From: Streptomyces aurantiogriseus | GTDB lineage: Bacteria; Actinomycetota; Actinomycetes; Streptomycetales; Streptomycetaceae | Direction of reading: 5' to 3' | Assembly: GCF_014649375.1 (NCBI RefSeq) | Contig: NZ_BMSX01000004.1 | Span: forward strand, 553,105 to 617,104 | Length of the DNA: 64,000 bases | In this document: positions 42,488 through 52,137 of the stretch, in pieces | Numbering within the stretch: the stretch's first letter is position 1 | How the letters are laid out: every line of letters starts with the position of its first letter | The notes under the pieces: model-generated | Seen by the model: the letters and a program-made list of their open reading frames with translations, nothing else | What the model was told of the DNA's origin: nothing | Database searches by the model: none | Translations under genes and position numbers: made by a program

Positions 42488-43227
42488 AACACCCATGGGG
42501 GATCCCGTCGTTCGAGGAAGGCCGTCATTCCCTCGCGGGCGTCGGGCTGGGCGAACAACGAGGCGGAGAGCCTGTTCATCTCGCCCGCGTCCTCGACGAA
42601 GGCCTCCAGCACTGTAGCCGTGAGGAGTTCCTTCGTCCGGGCCAGGGCCGAGGGTGAGGCCCGGCGCAGGCCGTCGAGGGCGGGGGCGAGGGCCTCGTCC
42701 AGGTCGAGGTCGCCGGCGGCCTGGGTGATCAGGCCGATGCGGGCCGCCTCGGTGGCGCCGAAGGTCTCGCCGGTGAGGCAGTAGCGGGCGAGGGCGCGCG
42801 GGGCGACGCGGGGCAGCAGCGGCAGCGAGATGACGGCGGGCGCGACGCCGATGCGGACCTCCGTGAACGCGAAGGTGGCCGCGTCGGAGGCGACCGCGAT
42901 GTCGCAGGCCCCGAGCAGGCCCAGGCCGCCTGCCCGTACGTGGCCGGCGACGCGGGCCACGACGGGTTTGCGCAGCTTGACGATCCGCTCCAGAAGGCCG
43001 GTGAGGGCCTTGGCGGGCGGGGGGTCGCGCAGGTCGGCGCCCGCGCAGAAGGTGTTCCCGGTGTGGGTGAGGACGATGGCGCGTACGCCGGGGTCCTTGC
43101 CGCACTGTTTGAGCGCGTCCGTGAGGCCGGCCACGAGCGCGCGCGACAGGGCGTTGCGGGTGTCGGTCGCGTCGAGGCTGAGGGTCTCGATGCCCCGCGC
43201 GCGCGTGCGGCCGATCAGTTCTGTCAT
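42484..43227 (-). CDS. Enoyl-CoA hydratase/isomerase family protein
   Basis: A 247-residue crotonase-fold enzyme. The oxyanion-hole segments are 'NTFCAGADLRDPP' and 'KPVVARVAGHVRAGGLGLLGACDIAVAS', with the family's active-site acid region at 'FAFTEVRIGVAPAVISLPLL'. In context it would hydrate a methylglutaconyl- or similar enoyl-CoA produced by the carboxylase step (LiuC-like), an inference. It overlaps the ligase gene upstream by ATGA and the TetR gene downstream by GTGA. Confidence 0.9.
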   Translation of the reverse strand: MTELIGRTRARGIETLSLDATDTRNALSRALVAGLTDALKQCGKDPGVRAIVLTHTGNTFCAGADLRDPPPAKALTGLLERIVKLRKPVVARVAGHVRAGGLGLLGACDIAVASDAATFAFTEVRIGVAPAVISLPLLPRVAPRALARYCLTGETFGATEAARIGLITQAAGDLDLDEALAPALDGLRRASPSALARTKELLTATVLEAFVEDAGEMNRLSASLFAQPDAREGMTAFLERRDPPWVL

Positions 43228-44795
43228 GCGCGCTCCTCCCTGAGCTGTCGGCGGAGGATCTTCCCGGAGGCGGCGCGGGGCACGGCGTCGATGAAGGTGA
43301 CGTGGCGGACGCGCTTGTAGGGGGCGACCCGTTCGGCGACGTACATGGCGATCTCTCCTTCGGAGAGGTCCGGGGAGGTGGGCTGGCGGACGACGTACGC
43401 GTGCGGTACTTCGTTGCCGTCGTCGTTGTACTCGCCGATGACGGCGGCGTCGGCGATGCCGGGGTGGGTGAGGAGCAGGGCTTCGAGTTCGGCGGGCGCC
43501 ACCTGGAAGCCCTTGTACTTGATGAGCTCCTTGACCCGGTCGACGACGAACAGCCAGCCGTTCTCGTCGACGCGGCCGATGTCGCCGGTGTGCAGCCAGC
43601 CGTCGGTGTCGATCATGGCGGCGGTGGCGTCGGGGCGGCCCAGGTAGCCCTTCATGACCTGGGGGCCCCGGATGAGGATCTCGCCCGCCTCCCCGACGGC
43701 GAGGTCCTTGTCGGGGTCGTCGAGGGAGACGATGCGCATCTCGGTGCCGGCGATGAGCTTGCCGACGGTGCCGGCGGGGGCGTCGCTCATGGCGTCCAGA
43801 GGGACGACATGGGTGCCCGGGGACAGTTCTGTCATGCCGTAGGCCTGGCCGACGGGCGGCAGGTCCAGGCGCTTCGCGCAGGCGGCGGCGAGGTCGGCGT
43901 CGAGGGGGGCGGCCGCGCTGATGACGTACTTCAGGGACGACAGGTCGTACTGGGCGACCGCCGGGTGTTTGGCGAGGGCGAGGACGATCGGTGGGGCCAC
44001 GTACAGGCCGGTGATGCGGTGGTTCTGGATGGCCGCGAGGAAGGTCTCCAGGTCGAAGCGGGGCAGGACGACGACGGTGGCCCCCCTGCGCAGGGGGGCG
44101 TTCATCAGGGCGGTCAGGCCGTAGATGTGGAAGAAGGGCAGGACGGCGAGGATGCGGTCGCCGGGGCCCGCGGAGATCGCCGGTTCGAGCTGGGCGAGGT
44201 TGGTGGCGATCTGCCGGTGTGTGAGCATCACGCCCTTGGGGATGCCGGTGGTGCCGGAGGAGTACGGCAGGGCGGCGACGTCCGCCACCGGGTCGAGGTC
44301 CACCTGTGGCTCGAGGGCCGCCGAGGCGAGCATGTCGATCAGGGAGCGGTGGCCGGGGGCGCTGTCGCAGACGAAGATCTCCTCGACTCCGCCCGCGATC
44401 TCGGCGGCCCTGCGGGCCGTCTCCAGCAGCGGTGAGACGGTGACGATCCAGCGGGCGGCACAGTCGCCGAGTTGCTTGGCGAACTCCTCGGCCGTGGCGA
44501 GCGGGTGCACGGTGGTGACGGTGGCCCCGGCGCGCGTGGCGGCGTAGAAGGCGGTCGGGAAGGCGATCGTGTTGGGGCTGTGCAGGGCGAGCACGTCGCC
44601 CTTGCGGACTCCGGCCTCGGCGAGGGCGGCGGCGATCCGCCGGTGGAAGCGGTCCACCTGTTCGTACGTGAGGGTGGTGCCGTCGGTGCCGTCGACGAGG
44701 GCCGGCTGGTCGCCGTACTCGGCGGCGCGGCCCAGCACGGCGTCGTGGATGGGGAGTTCTACGGGCGGGACGTCTGCGTACTCGCTGCGGAACAT
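43224..44795 (-). CDS. 4-coumarate:CoA ligase-like acyl-CoA synthetase
   Basis: A 523-residue ANL ligase. 'LPYSSGTTGIPKGVMLTHRQ' is the box-I AMP-binding motif (about residues 170-189). 'GQAYGMTELSP', 'GWLHTGDIGRVDENGW' and 'VPRAASGKILRRQL' (catalytic Lys) follow. It resembles plant 4CL more than fatty-acyl ligases; the S. coelicolor orthologue has been described as a cinnamate/4-coumarate:CoA ligase (from memory). AGGAGGA precedes the ATG at 44795. It sits inside the liu/atu-like operon, which links aromatic or terpenoid acid activation to the downstream enzymes. Confidence 0.92.
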   Translation of the reverse strand: MFRSEYADVPPVELPIHDAVLGRAAEYGDQPALVDGTDGTTLTYEQVDRFHRRIAAALAEAGVRKGDVLALHSPNTIAFPTAFYAATRAGATVTTVHPLATAEEFAKQLGDCAARWIVTVSPLLETARRAAEIAGGVEEIFVCDSAPGHRSLIDMLASAALEPQVDLDPVADVAALPYSSGTTGIPKGVMLTHRQIATNLAQLEPAISAGPGDRILAVLPFFHIYGLTALMNAPLRRGATVVVLPRFDLETFLAAIQNHRITGLYVAPPIVLALAKHPAVAQYDLSSLKYVISAAAPLDADLAAACAKRLDLPPVGQAYGMTELSPGTHVVPLDAMSDAPAGTVGKLIAGTEMRIVSLDDPDKDLAVGEAGEILIRGPQVMKGYLGRPDATAAMIDTDGWLHTGDIGRVDENGWLFVVDRVKELIKYKGFQVAPAELEALLLTHPGIADAAVIGEYNDDGNEVPHAYVVRQPTSPDLSEGEIAMYVAERVAPYKRVRHVTFIDAVPRAASGKILRRQLREERA

Positions 44796-44814
44796 GGTTC
44801 CTCCTCGCGCGACC

Positions 44815-44830
44815 AGCACAACACTGTGCT
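44815..44830. promoter_or_regulatory. Short palindrome in operon gap
   Basis: AGCACA-ACAC-TGTGCT fills most of the 37-bp gap between the dehydrogenase stop and the ligase start. The same half-sites recur as GTGTGCT/AGCACAC at 52027-52052 upstream of the operon. It could be an RNA hairpin tuning ligase translation or an internal operator. Confidence 0.45.
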
Positions 44831-44832
44831 TC

Positions 44833-45963
44833 TCAGTACGACTTGGGCAGGCCCAGGGTCTGGTGGGAGACGTAGTTGAGAATCATCTCCCGGCTCACCG
44901 GAGCAATACGAGCCACGCGGGCGGCTGTTATCAACGAGGCGAGGCCGAACTCGCGCGTGAGGCCGTTGCCGCCGAGGGTGTGCACGGCCTGGTCGACGGC
45001 CTTCACGCAGGCCTCTCCGGCCGCGTACTTCGCCATGTTGGCGGCCTCGCCCGCGCCGGCGTCGTCGCCCGCGTCGTACAGGTGGGCCGCCTTCTGCATC
45101 ATCAGGCGGGCCAGTTCGAGATCGATGTGGGCCTGGGCGAGGGGGTGGGCGATGGCCTGGTGGGCGCCGATGGGGGTGTTCCAGACGGTGCGCTCGCGCG
45201 CGTACTCGACGGCTTTGGCGAGGGCGTGGCGGCCCATACCGATCGCGAAGGCGGCCGTCATGATGCGCTCGGGGTTGAGGCCGGCGAAGAGTTGGAGCAG
45301 GCCCGCGTCCTCGTCGCCGACGAGGGCGTCGGCGGGCAGGCGCACGTCGTCCAGGACCAGCTCGAACTGCTTCTCCGTGCCGTGCAGTTCCATGTCGATG
45401 GGGTGTCGGATGAAGCCCTGCGCGTCGCGCGGGACGATGAACAGGCAGGGCTTGAGGCGGCCCGTGCGGGCGTCTTCCGTGCGGCCCACGATCAGGGTCG
45501 CGTCGGCGACGTCGACGCCGGAGACGAACACCTTGCGGCCGGTGAGGAGCCAGTCGGTGCCGTCGCGGCGGGCGGTGGTGGTGATGCGGTGGCTGTTGGA
45601 GCCGGCGTCGGGTTCGGTGATGCCGAAGGCCATGAGGCGGGAGCCGTCCGCCAGCGCGGGGAGCCACTGCTGTTTCTGGGCTTCCGTGCCGAAGCGGGTG
45701 ATCACCGTGCCGCAGATCGCCGGGGAGACGATCATCATGAGGAGGGGGTTGCCCGCGGCGCCCAGCTCTTCGAGGACCAGGGAGAGTTCGGTGATACCGC
45801 CGCCGCCACCGCCGTATGCCTCCGGCAGGTTGACGCCGATGTAGCCGAGCTTGGCTGCTTCCTGCCAGAGGGCCCTGTTCCCCATGTCGTGGTGGTTCCT
45901 GGCGAAGGACGAGACCGCCTTGCGGAGGGCCTTGTGCTCTTCGGATTCGATGAGGGTGGTCAC
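44833..45963 (-). CDS. Acyl-CoA dehydrogenase (isovaleryl/citronellyl-CoA type)
   Basis: A 376-residue acyl-CoA dehydrogenase. 'MAFGITEPDAGSNSHRITTTARRDGTDWLLTGRKVFVSG' is the FAD/substrate-binding signature (about residues 118-155). The C-terminal region ends 'MILNYVSHQTLGLPKSY', close to the family's usual G-L-P-x-x terminus. In this operon it would oxidise a branched acyl-CoA to its 2,3-enoyl form before carboxylation. A dispersed repeat copy separates it from the carboxylase alpha gene. Confidence 0.9.
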   Translation of the reverse strand: MTTLIESEEHKALRKAVSSFARNHHDMGNRALWQEAAKLGYIGVNLPEAYGGGGGGITELSLVLEELGAAGNPLLMMIVSPAICGTVITRFGTEAQKQQWLPALADGSRLMAFGITEPDAGSNSHRITTTARRDGTDWLLTGRKVFVSGVDVADATLIVGRTEDARTGRLKPCLFIVPRDAQGFIRHPIDMELHGTEKQFELVLDDVRLPADALVGDEDAGLLQLFAGLNPERIMTAAFAIGMGRHALAKAVEYARERTVWNTPIGAHQAIAHPLAQAHIDLELARLMMQKAAHLYDAGDDAGAGEAANMAKYAAGEACVKAVDQAVHTLGGNGLTREFGLASLITAARVARIAPVSREMILNYVSHQTLGLPKSY

Positions 45964-45979
45964 GGTGCTCCTTCGGGTG

Positions 45980-46048
45980 CGGGTTCGTTGTGGCGGGTCG
46001 CTCCCCGTCGCGGCGGAGCCGCATGTCGATACAGCCCGGCGCCCCTAG
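45980..46048 (-). repeat. Dispersed Streptomyces intergenic repeat, copy C (inverted)
   Basis: On the minus strand this reads AGGGGCGCCGGGCTG...ATGCGGCTCCGCCGCG, the same block as copies A and B. It begins at the stop codon of the carboxylase alpha gene. Confidence 0.6.
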
Positions 46049-47898
46049 GGTCGGCTGCTCTCCACCACGGCCAAGAGCGTCCCCATCTCCACTTGCTGTC
46101 CTGGACTCGCCGGCAACGCCGTCACCGTCCCCGTCACCGGGGCCGCGATGACGTGTTGCATCTTCATCGCTTCGAGCCACACGATCGGTTCGCCCGCCTG
46201 GACACTCGATCCGGTGATGAGACCGTCTGCGATCTTGACGATCGTTCCCGGCATCGGGGCCAGCAGGGAGCCCGGGGCGCGTTCGGTGGTCGGGGCGGGG
46301 AAGCGGGGCAGGGCGGTGAGGGCCGTGGTGTTCACATGGACCTGGTCGTCGTACCTCGCCACCTCGAACCTGCGCCGGACGCCGTCCACCTCCAGGATCA
46401 CCAGGCTCGTGCCGGCGTGGACGACGTGGACTCCGTCGGCTGTCAGGCCGTTCCTCGTGTGGTGGTAGTGGACCTCGTGTTCCTCGCCGGCCACGGCGTA
46501 GCGCTTGGTCTGGGGCTGTGACGGCAGGTTGCGCCAGCCGCCGAAGCGGGAGCGGCCGTGTGCGTCCGCGAGGGCTGCCGCGAGGGGGGCGTACGGGTCG
46601 GGGGCCGGCTCGGTGAGCTTCGCGAGGTGGCGGTCGTAGAAGCCCGTGTCCATGCGGGCCGAGGTGAACTCGTCGTGGCGCAGGGAGCGGACCAGGAGGT
46701 CGCGGTTGGTCGTCGGGCCGTGGATCGTCGTTCTCTCCAGGGCGCCGGCGAGTTTGCGGAGGGCCTGCGCGCGTGTGGGGGCGTGGGCGACGAGCTTGGC
46801 GAGCATGGGGTCGTAGTGGACGCCGATCTCGTCGCCGTCGCCGTAGCCGGTGTCCAGGCGGATGCCTTCCGGGGCGGTGAGGCGGTGCAGGGTGCCGGTC
46901 TGGGGGGTCCAGTCGTTGGCGGGGTCCTCGGCGTAGAGGCGGGCCTCGACGGCGTGGCCACGCGCGGGTGGGGGCTCGGGGGGCAGGGCGTGGCCTTCTG
47001 CGATGCGGATCTGCTCTGCCACCAGGTCGAGGCCGAAGATCTCCTCCGTGACGGGGTGTTCGACCTGGAGGCGGGTGTTCATCTCCAGGAAGTGCGCGCG
47101 GCCGTCGGCGACGAGGAACTCGACGGTGCCCGCACCGACGTACGCGACGGCGCGCGCGGCGCGCACGGCCAGCGTGCGCAACTCCTCCGCGAGCTCCTCG
47201 GAGAGGCCGGGCGCCGGCGCCTCCTCGATCACCTTCTGGTGGCGGCGCTGAAGGGAGCAGTCGCGTGTGCCGAGCGCCCACACCGTGCCGTGCGCGTCGG
47301 CGAGCACCTGCACCTCCACATGGCGCCCGTTCTCGACGTACGGCTCGACGAAGACCTCGCCGTCGCCGAAGGCGCTCGCGGCCTCGGCGCGCGCGCCCTC
47401 CAGCGCTGCTCTCAGCTCCTCCAGGCGGCGCACGACGCGCATCCCGCGCCCCCCGCCGCCCGCGGCCGCCTTCACCAGCACCGGCAGGCCGGCCTCCGTC
47501 ACCTCGTCCTCGCGCAGGGGCGCGAGCCCCATGAGCCGTTTCGCGCGCGTCTTGGACGCCATCGCCTCGATCGCCTCCGGCGCCGGCCCGATCCACACCA
47601 GGCCGGCGTCCAGGACCGCCCGCGCGAAGTCGGCGTTCTCGGAGAGGAAGCCGTACCCCGGGTGCACGGCGTCCGCGCCCGCCGCCACGGCCGCCTTCAC
47701 GATCAGGTCGGCGCGCAGGTACGTTTCCGCGGGCGTCGCGCCCGGCAGCCGTACCGCCGTGTCGGCCACGCGCGCGTGCAGGGCGTTCTCGTCGGCGTCC
47801 GAGTGCACGGCGACCGTTCGGATTCCCCACGCACGGCAGGTGCGGAAGACGCGGCAGGCGATCTCGCCGCGGTTGGCCACGAGCACAGAAGTGATCAC
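46045..47898 (-). CDS. Acyl-CoA carboxylase alpha subunit (biotin carboxylase + biotin carrier)
   Basis: A 617-residue protein. The biotin-carboxylase N-domain is 'VLVANRGEIACRVFRTCRAWGIRTVAVHSDAD'; ATP-grasp segments are 'LPVLVKAAAGGGGRGMRVV' and 'FLEMNTRLQVEHPVTEEIFGLDLV'. The C-terminal biotinyl domain carries the acceptor Lys in 'WLEAMKMQHVI' (about residue 585). It uses ATP and bicarbonate to carboxylate biotin for the beta subunit. By context the substrate is methylcrotonyl- or geranyl-CoA, as in LiuD/AtuF. The GTG start lies 26 bp after the beta-subunit stop. Confidence 0.93.
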   Translation of the reverse strand: MITSVLVANRGEIACRVFRTCRAWGIRTVAVHSDADENALHARVADTAVRLPGATPAETYLRADLIVKAAVAAGADAVHPGYGFLSENADFARAVLDAGLVWIGPAPEAIEAMASKTRAKRLMGLAPLREDEVTEAGLPVLVKAAAGGGGRGMRVVRRLEELRAALEGARAEAASAFGDGEVFVEPYVENGRHVEVQVLADAHGTVWALGTRDCSLQRRHQKVIEEAPAPGLSEELAEELRTLAVRAARAVAYVGAGTVEFLVADGRAHFLEMNTRLQVEHPVTEEIFGLDLVAEQIRIAEGHALPPEPPPARGHAVEARLYAEDPANDWTPQTGTLHRLTAPEGIRLDTGYGDGDEIGVHYDPMLAKLVAHAPTRAQALRKLAGALERTTIHGPTTNRDLLVRSLRHDEFTSARMDTGFYDRHLAKLTEPAPDPYAPLAAALADAHGRSRFGGWRNLPSQPQTKRYAVAGEEHEVHYHHTRNGLTADGVHVVHAGTSLVILEVDGVRRRFEVARYDDQVHVNTTALTALPRFPAPTTERAPGSLLAPMPGTIVKIADGLITGSSVQAGEPIVWLEAMKMQHVIAAPVTGTVTALPASPGQQVEMGTLLAVVESSRP

Positions 47899-47924
47899 AG
47901 AAGCCCCTGAAGTCACTGGGTCCC

Positions 47925-49523
47925 TCACATCCGGAAGACGCCGAAGCCGCCCCGCGCGCCCTCGTAGGGGGCGGTGTGGACGGCCGACAGACACAGGCCG
48001 ATGACGGTGCGGGTGTCGCGCGGGTCGATGACGCCGTCGTCGTACAGCCGCCCGGACAGGAACATCGGCAGCGACTCGGACTCGATCTGCTGCTCGACCA
48101 TCGCGCGCAGGGCGGCGTCGGCGTCCTCGTCGTACGGCTGCCCCTTGGCGACCGCCGACTGGCGGGCGACGATCGACAGGACGCCCGCGAGCTGCTGCGG
48201 GCCCATGACGGCCGACTTGGCGCTGGGCCAGGCGAAGAGGAAGCGGGGGTCGTAGGCACGGCCGCACATGCCGTAGTGGCCGGCGCCGTAGGACGCGCCC
48301 ATGAGGACGGACAGGTGGGGGACGCGCGAGTTGGAGACCGCGTTGATCATCATCGCGCCGTGCTTGATGATGCCGCCCTGCTCGTACTCCTTGCCGACCA
48401 TGTAGCCGGTGGTGTTGTGCAGGAAGAGCAGCGGGATGTCGCGCTGGTTGGCGAGCTGGATGAACTGGGCGGCCTTCTGGGACTCCTCGCTGAAGAGCAC
48501 GCCCTGGGCGTTCGCCAGGATGCCGACCGGGTAGCCGTGCAGGGTGGCCCAGCCGGTGGCCAGGCTCGTCCCGTACAGCGGTTTGAACTCGTCGAAGTCG
48601 GAGGCGTCGACGATCCGGGCGATCACCTCGCGGGGGTCGAAGGGGACCTTCAGATCGCCGGGGACGATTCCCAGGAGCTCCTCCGGGTCGTACTTGGGGG
48701 GCGCGGCCGGCCCCGGGTCCTCGTACGCCTTGCGGTGGTTGAGCCGCGCGACCACCCGCCGCGCCTGCCGCAGCGCGTCCCTCTCGTCGACGGCGAAGTA
48801 GTCGGCGAGGCCCGACACGCGCGCGTGCATCTCCGCGCCGCCGAGCGACTCGTCGTCGCTCTCCTCTCCGGTGGCCATCTTCACCAGCGGCGGCCCGCCG
48901 AGGAACACCTTCGCCCGCTCCTTGACCATGATCACGTGGTCGGACATGCCGGGGATGTACGCGCCCCCGGCCGTGGAGTTCCCGAAGACGACGGCGACGG
49001 TCGGAATGCCGGCCGCGGACAGCCGTGTCAGGTCCCGGAAGACGGCGCCCCCGGGGATGAAGATCTCCTTCTGCGAGGGCAGGTCCGCCCCGCCCGACTC
49101 CACCAGGCTGATGCAGGGCAGCCGGTTGGCGAGCGCGATGTCGTTCGCCCGCAGGGCCTTCTTCAGTGACCACGGGTTGCTGGCGCCCCCGCGCACGGTC
49201 GGGTCGTTGGCGGTGATCAGGCATTCCACGCCCTCGACGACCCCGATCCCGGTGACCAGCGAGGCACCGACGGCGTAGTCGCTGCCCCAGGCGGCCAGCG
49301 GCGACAGCTCCAGGAAGGGCGTGTCGGGGTCGAGGAGCAGCTCGATGCGCTCGCGGGCGAGGAGTTTGCCGCGCGCGCGGTGCCGGGCGACGTACTTCTC
49401 GCCGCCGCCCGCCAGCGCCTTGGCGTGCTCGGCGTCCAGGCCGGCCAGCTTGGCGAGCATCGCCTCGCGGTTGGCGCGGTAGTCAGGGCCGTTGGGGTCC
49501 AACGCCGACGACAGGACGGTCAC
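47925..49523 (-). CDS. Acyl-CoA carboxylase beta subunit (carboxyltransferase)
   Basis: A 532-residue carboxyltransferase. '[31 protein letters not shown]' is the typical N-domain, and '[42 protein letters not shown]' is the acyl-CoA oxyanion site. '[28 protein letters not shown]-like' and '[20 protein letters not shown]' are signatures of the methylcrotonyl-CoA carboxylase branch (LiuB/AtuC) rather than propionyl-CoA carboxylases. The GTG start overlaps the AtuA stop (GTGA). Confidence 0.93.
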   Translation of the reverse strand: [532 protein letters not shown]

Positions 49524-51196
49524 AGCAGGACCTCCGGGATGTCCAGGTGGCGGGAGCGCAGCCATTCGCCGAGGGCCTTGGCCTGCGGGTCGAAGCGGTG
49601 CCGGGAAGCGACGCCGGCGCCGAGGATGCCCTCGACGACGAAGTTCAGGGCGCGGAGGTGGGGCAGGACGTGCCGGGTGACCGGCAGCTCCCGGCTCTCC
49701 GGGATCAGCTCCCGGAACCGCTCGACGGTCAGCGCGTGCACGAGCCACCGCCATGCCTCGTCCGTCCGTACCCACACTCCGACGTTGGCGTTCCCGCCCT
49801 TGTCGCCGCTGCGGGCCCCTGCGACGAGCCCGAGCGGAGCGTGCCGGGTGGCACCGGGCGCCAACGGCTCCGGAAGGAGCGGCTCCGGTACGTCGTCGAG
49901 TACGAGCGTGTCGGCGGCCGGCGGCACGGCGACCCGGCGTCCGTCAGGGAGGACGGCCACCTGCTCGACCTCGCCCTGGGGGACATGGGCCGCCTCGAAC
50001 ACCCCGTAGGGCGAGCCCTTCTCGGGTGGTGCGACCACATGGAAGCCCGGGTAGCTCGCGAGCGCCAGCTCGACGGCGGCCCCGCTCAGCGCCCGCCCCA
50101 CCGCCTCCTGCGCCGGATCCCGTACGACGAGCCGCAGCAGCGCGCTCGCGGTCTCCTCGGTGTCGGCGTCCGCCCGGTCCGTACGGGCCAACTCCCAGCG
50201 GATGTCGGCGACTTCGGCGAGCGCGGGCTCCATCTGCTGCCGTACGAGCGCGGCCTTGGCCTCGATGTCGAGGCCGGTCAGGACGAAGACGACCTCGTTG
50301 CGGAAGCCGCCGAGCCGGCTGCACCCGACCTTGAGGGTCGGCGGCGGAGCCTCCCCCCGCACCCCTTCGACGCGCACCCGGTCGGGACCGTCCTGGGTCA
50401 GCCGTACGGTGTCCAGGCGGGCGGTGACATCCGGTCCCGCGTAGCGGGCGCCGTCCGTCTCGTAGAGCAGCTGCGCGGTCACCGTGCCGACGTCGACGAA
50501 GCCGCCCGTGCCCGGGTGTTTGGTGATCACGCTGGTGCCGTCGGCGTGGAGTTCGGCGAGCGGGAAGCCGGGGCGGCGGACGTCACCGCTCCCGTCCCGG
50601 AAGAAGGCGTAGTTGCCGCCGGTGGCCTGCGTCCCGCACTCCAGGACGTGCCCGGCGACGACGGCGCCCGCGAGCCGGTCGTACTCCGTGGGGCCCCAGC
50701 CGAAGTGGGCGGCGGCGGGCCCCGTGACCAGTGCCGCGTCGGTCACCCGACCGGTGACGACGACGTCGGCGCCCTCCCGCAGGCAGGCGGCGATGCCGAA
50801 GCCGCCGAGGTAGGCGTGGGCGGTGAGGCTGTCGGGGCACCGGGGCCCGAGGTCGTCGCCCTCGACGTGCGCGACGCGTACGGGGATGCCGAGTCGCTGT
50901 GCCAACTGCCGTACGGCGTCGGCGAGTCCGGCGGGGTTGAGGCCGCCGGCGTTGGTGACGATGCGGACGCGGCGGTCGTGGGCGAGGCCGAGGGACTCCT
51001 CGAGTTGGCGCAGGAAGGTGCGGGCGTAGCCGGCGGAGGGGTCCTTGAGCCGGTCCCGGCCGAGGATCAGCATGGTCAGTTCGGCGAGGTAGTCGCCGGT
51101 GAGGACATCGAGTTCGCCGCCGGTGAGCATCTCCCGCATCGCGTCGAAGCGGTCGCCGTAGAAGCCGGAGGCGTTGCCGATCCGGAGGGCGGTCAC
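49520..51196 (-). CDS. AtuA-family acyclic terpene utilisation protein (DUF1446)
   Basis: A 558-residue protein beginning '[41 protein letters not shown]' with '[18 protein letters not shown]', the hallmark of AtuA (DUF1446). The C-terminal 110 residues ('[23 protein letters not shown]') are the AtuA-associated domain, here fused. AtuA is required for citronellol/geraniol growth in Pseudomonas; its reaction is not established. Overlaps at both ends place it in the operon. Confidence 0.9.
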
Positions 51197-51999
51197 CGGG
51201 CGGGCCCCTCCCCGGTGGCGTCCGGCGCCTCCTTCGGCGGGCGGCCGGCTCCGGGCGGCCCCGCGAAGGCCTGGGCGATGTCCAGCCAGCGGTCGGCGTC
51301 GGGGCCTTCGGCGCGCAGGGAGAGATCGGCGCGGTGCGCGCGTTGAGTGACCAGGAGGCAGAAGTCGAGGGCGGGGCCGGTGACGCGGTCCGTGGCGTCT
51401 TCGGGGCCGTATGTCCACAACTCGCCGGAAGGAGCACGCAGTTCCACACGAAACTCCTCGAACGGCGCGGGCAGTCCGTGCACGCCGAAGGCGAAGTCGC
51501 GAGTGCGGACGCCGAGGCGGACGATGTGCCGGAGCCGGTCGGTGGGTTCGGGCACCACGCCCAGCGCGTCCGCCACGTCCAGGCCGTGGGCCCATGTCTC
51601 CATGAGACGGGCGGTGGCCATGGAGGCGACCGACATGGGCGGGCCGTACCAGGGGAAACGCGACCCCGCGGGTGCCGCCCGCAGGGCGTCCTGGAGGGCC
51701 TCGCGCCCGGCCCGCCAGTCCGCGAGCAACTGCGCGGGCGGCTTCCCGGCCCCCTCCTCCGCGCCGTTGTCCACGAAGTCCCCGGGCGCCGCCAGCGCCT
51801 TCTCCACCTCACGGGCGAAGGCGTCGTGATCGGTCACGGCGAGCAGCGCGGCGCGGTCGGTCCAGGCGAGGTGTGCGATCTGATGGGCGATCGTCCACCC
51901 GGCTGCGGGTGTGGCGAGCGCCCACTGCTCTTCCGCCAGCTCCCCGACGATCGCGTCGAGTTCCTCGCTCTCGCGGTGCAGATCGCCGAACACGTCCAC
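51193..51999 (-). CDS. TIGR03084-family metal-binding protein (DinB-like)
   Basis: A 268-residue DinB/MDMPI-superfamily protein: '[22 protein letters not shown]' holds the first metal His pair, '[15 protein letters not shown]' the second. The actinobacterial TIGR03084 family consistently travels with AtuA and acyl-CoA carboxylase genes. It is the operon's first gene, with GAGGGAG before the GTG. Function unproven; mycothiol-dependent chemistry is a family-based guess. Confidence 0.88.
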   Translation of the reverse strand: MDVFGDLHRESEELDAIVGELAEEQWALATPAAGWTIAHQIAHLAWTDRAALLAVTDHDAFAREVEKALAAPGDFVDNGAEEGAGKPPAQLLADWRAGREALQDALRAAPAGSRFPWYGPPMSVASMATARLMETWAHGLDVADALGVVPEPTDRLRHIVRLGVRTRDFAFGVHGLPAPFEEFRVELRAPSGELWTYGPEDATDRVTGPALDFCLLVTQRAHRADLSLRAEGPDADRWLDIAQAFAGPPGAGRPPKEAPDATGEGPAR

Positions 52000-52026
52000 G
52001 GTGACGCTCCCTCAGGGCACGACGGT

Positions 52027-52076
52027 GTGTGCTCGGGAGCATGCCAGCACACCCAGAAACAAGCAAGCGTGCTTGC
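52027..52076. promoter_or_regulatory. Operon control region with two inverted repeats
   Basis: GCAAGC-GT-GCTTGC (52063-52076) is a perfect 14-bp palindrome 64 bp upstream of the operon's first start codon, a plausible TetR operator. A second inverted repeat (GTGTGCT 52027-52033, AGCACAC 52046-52052) lies between it and the gene. Confidence 0.6.
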
Positions 52077-52137
52077 ATTTTTGAGTGGACGTGGGCTCCG
52101 GTGCGCGGCGGCGACCTCCGGTCTCCGGCGCGAGGGC

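Noticed and set aside
44759..48259. 1166-codon minus-strand frame
   Set aside because: It is a +1 shadow of the dehydrogenase and carboxylase genes; the translation is low-complexity Arg/Pro/His.
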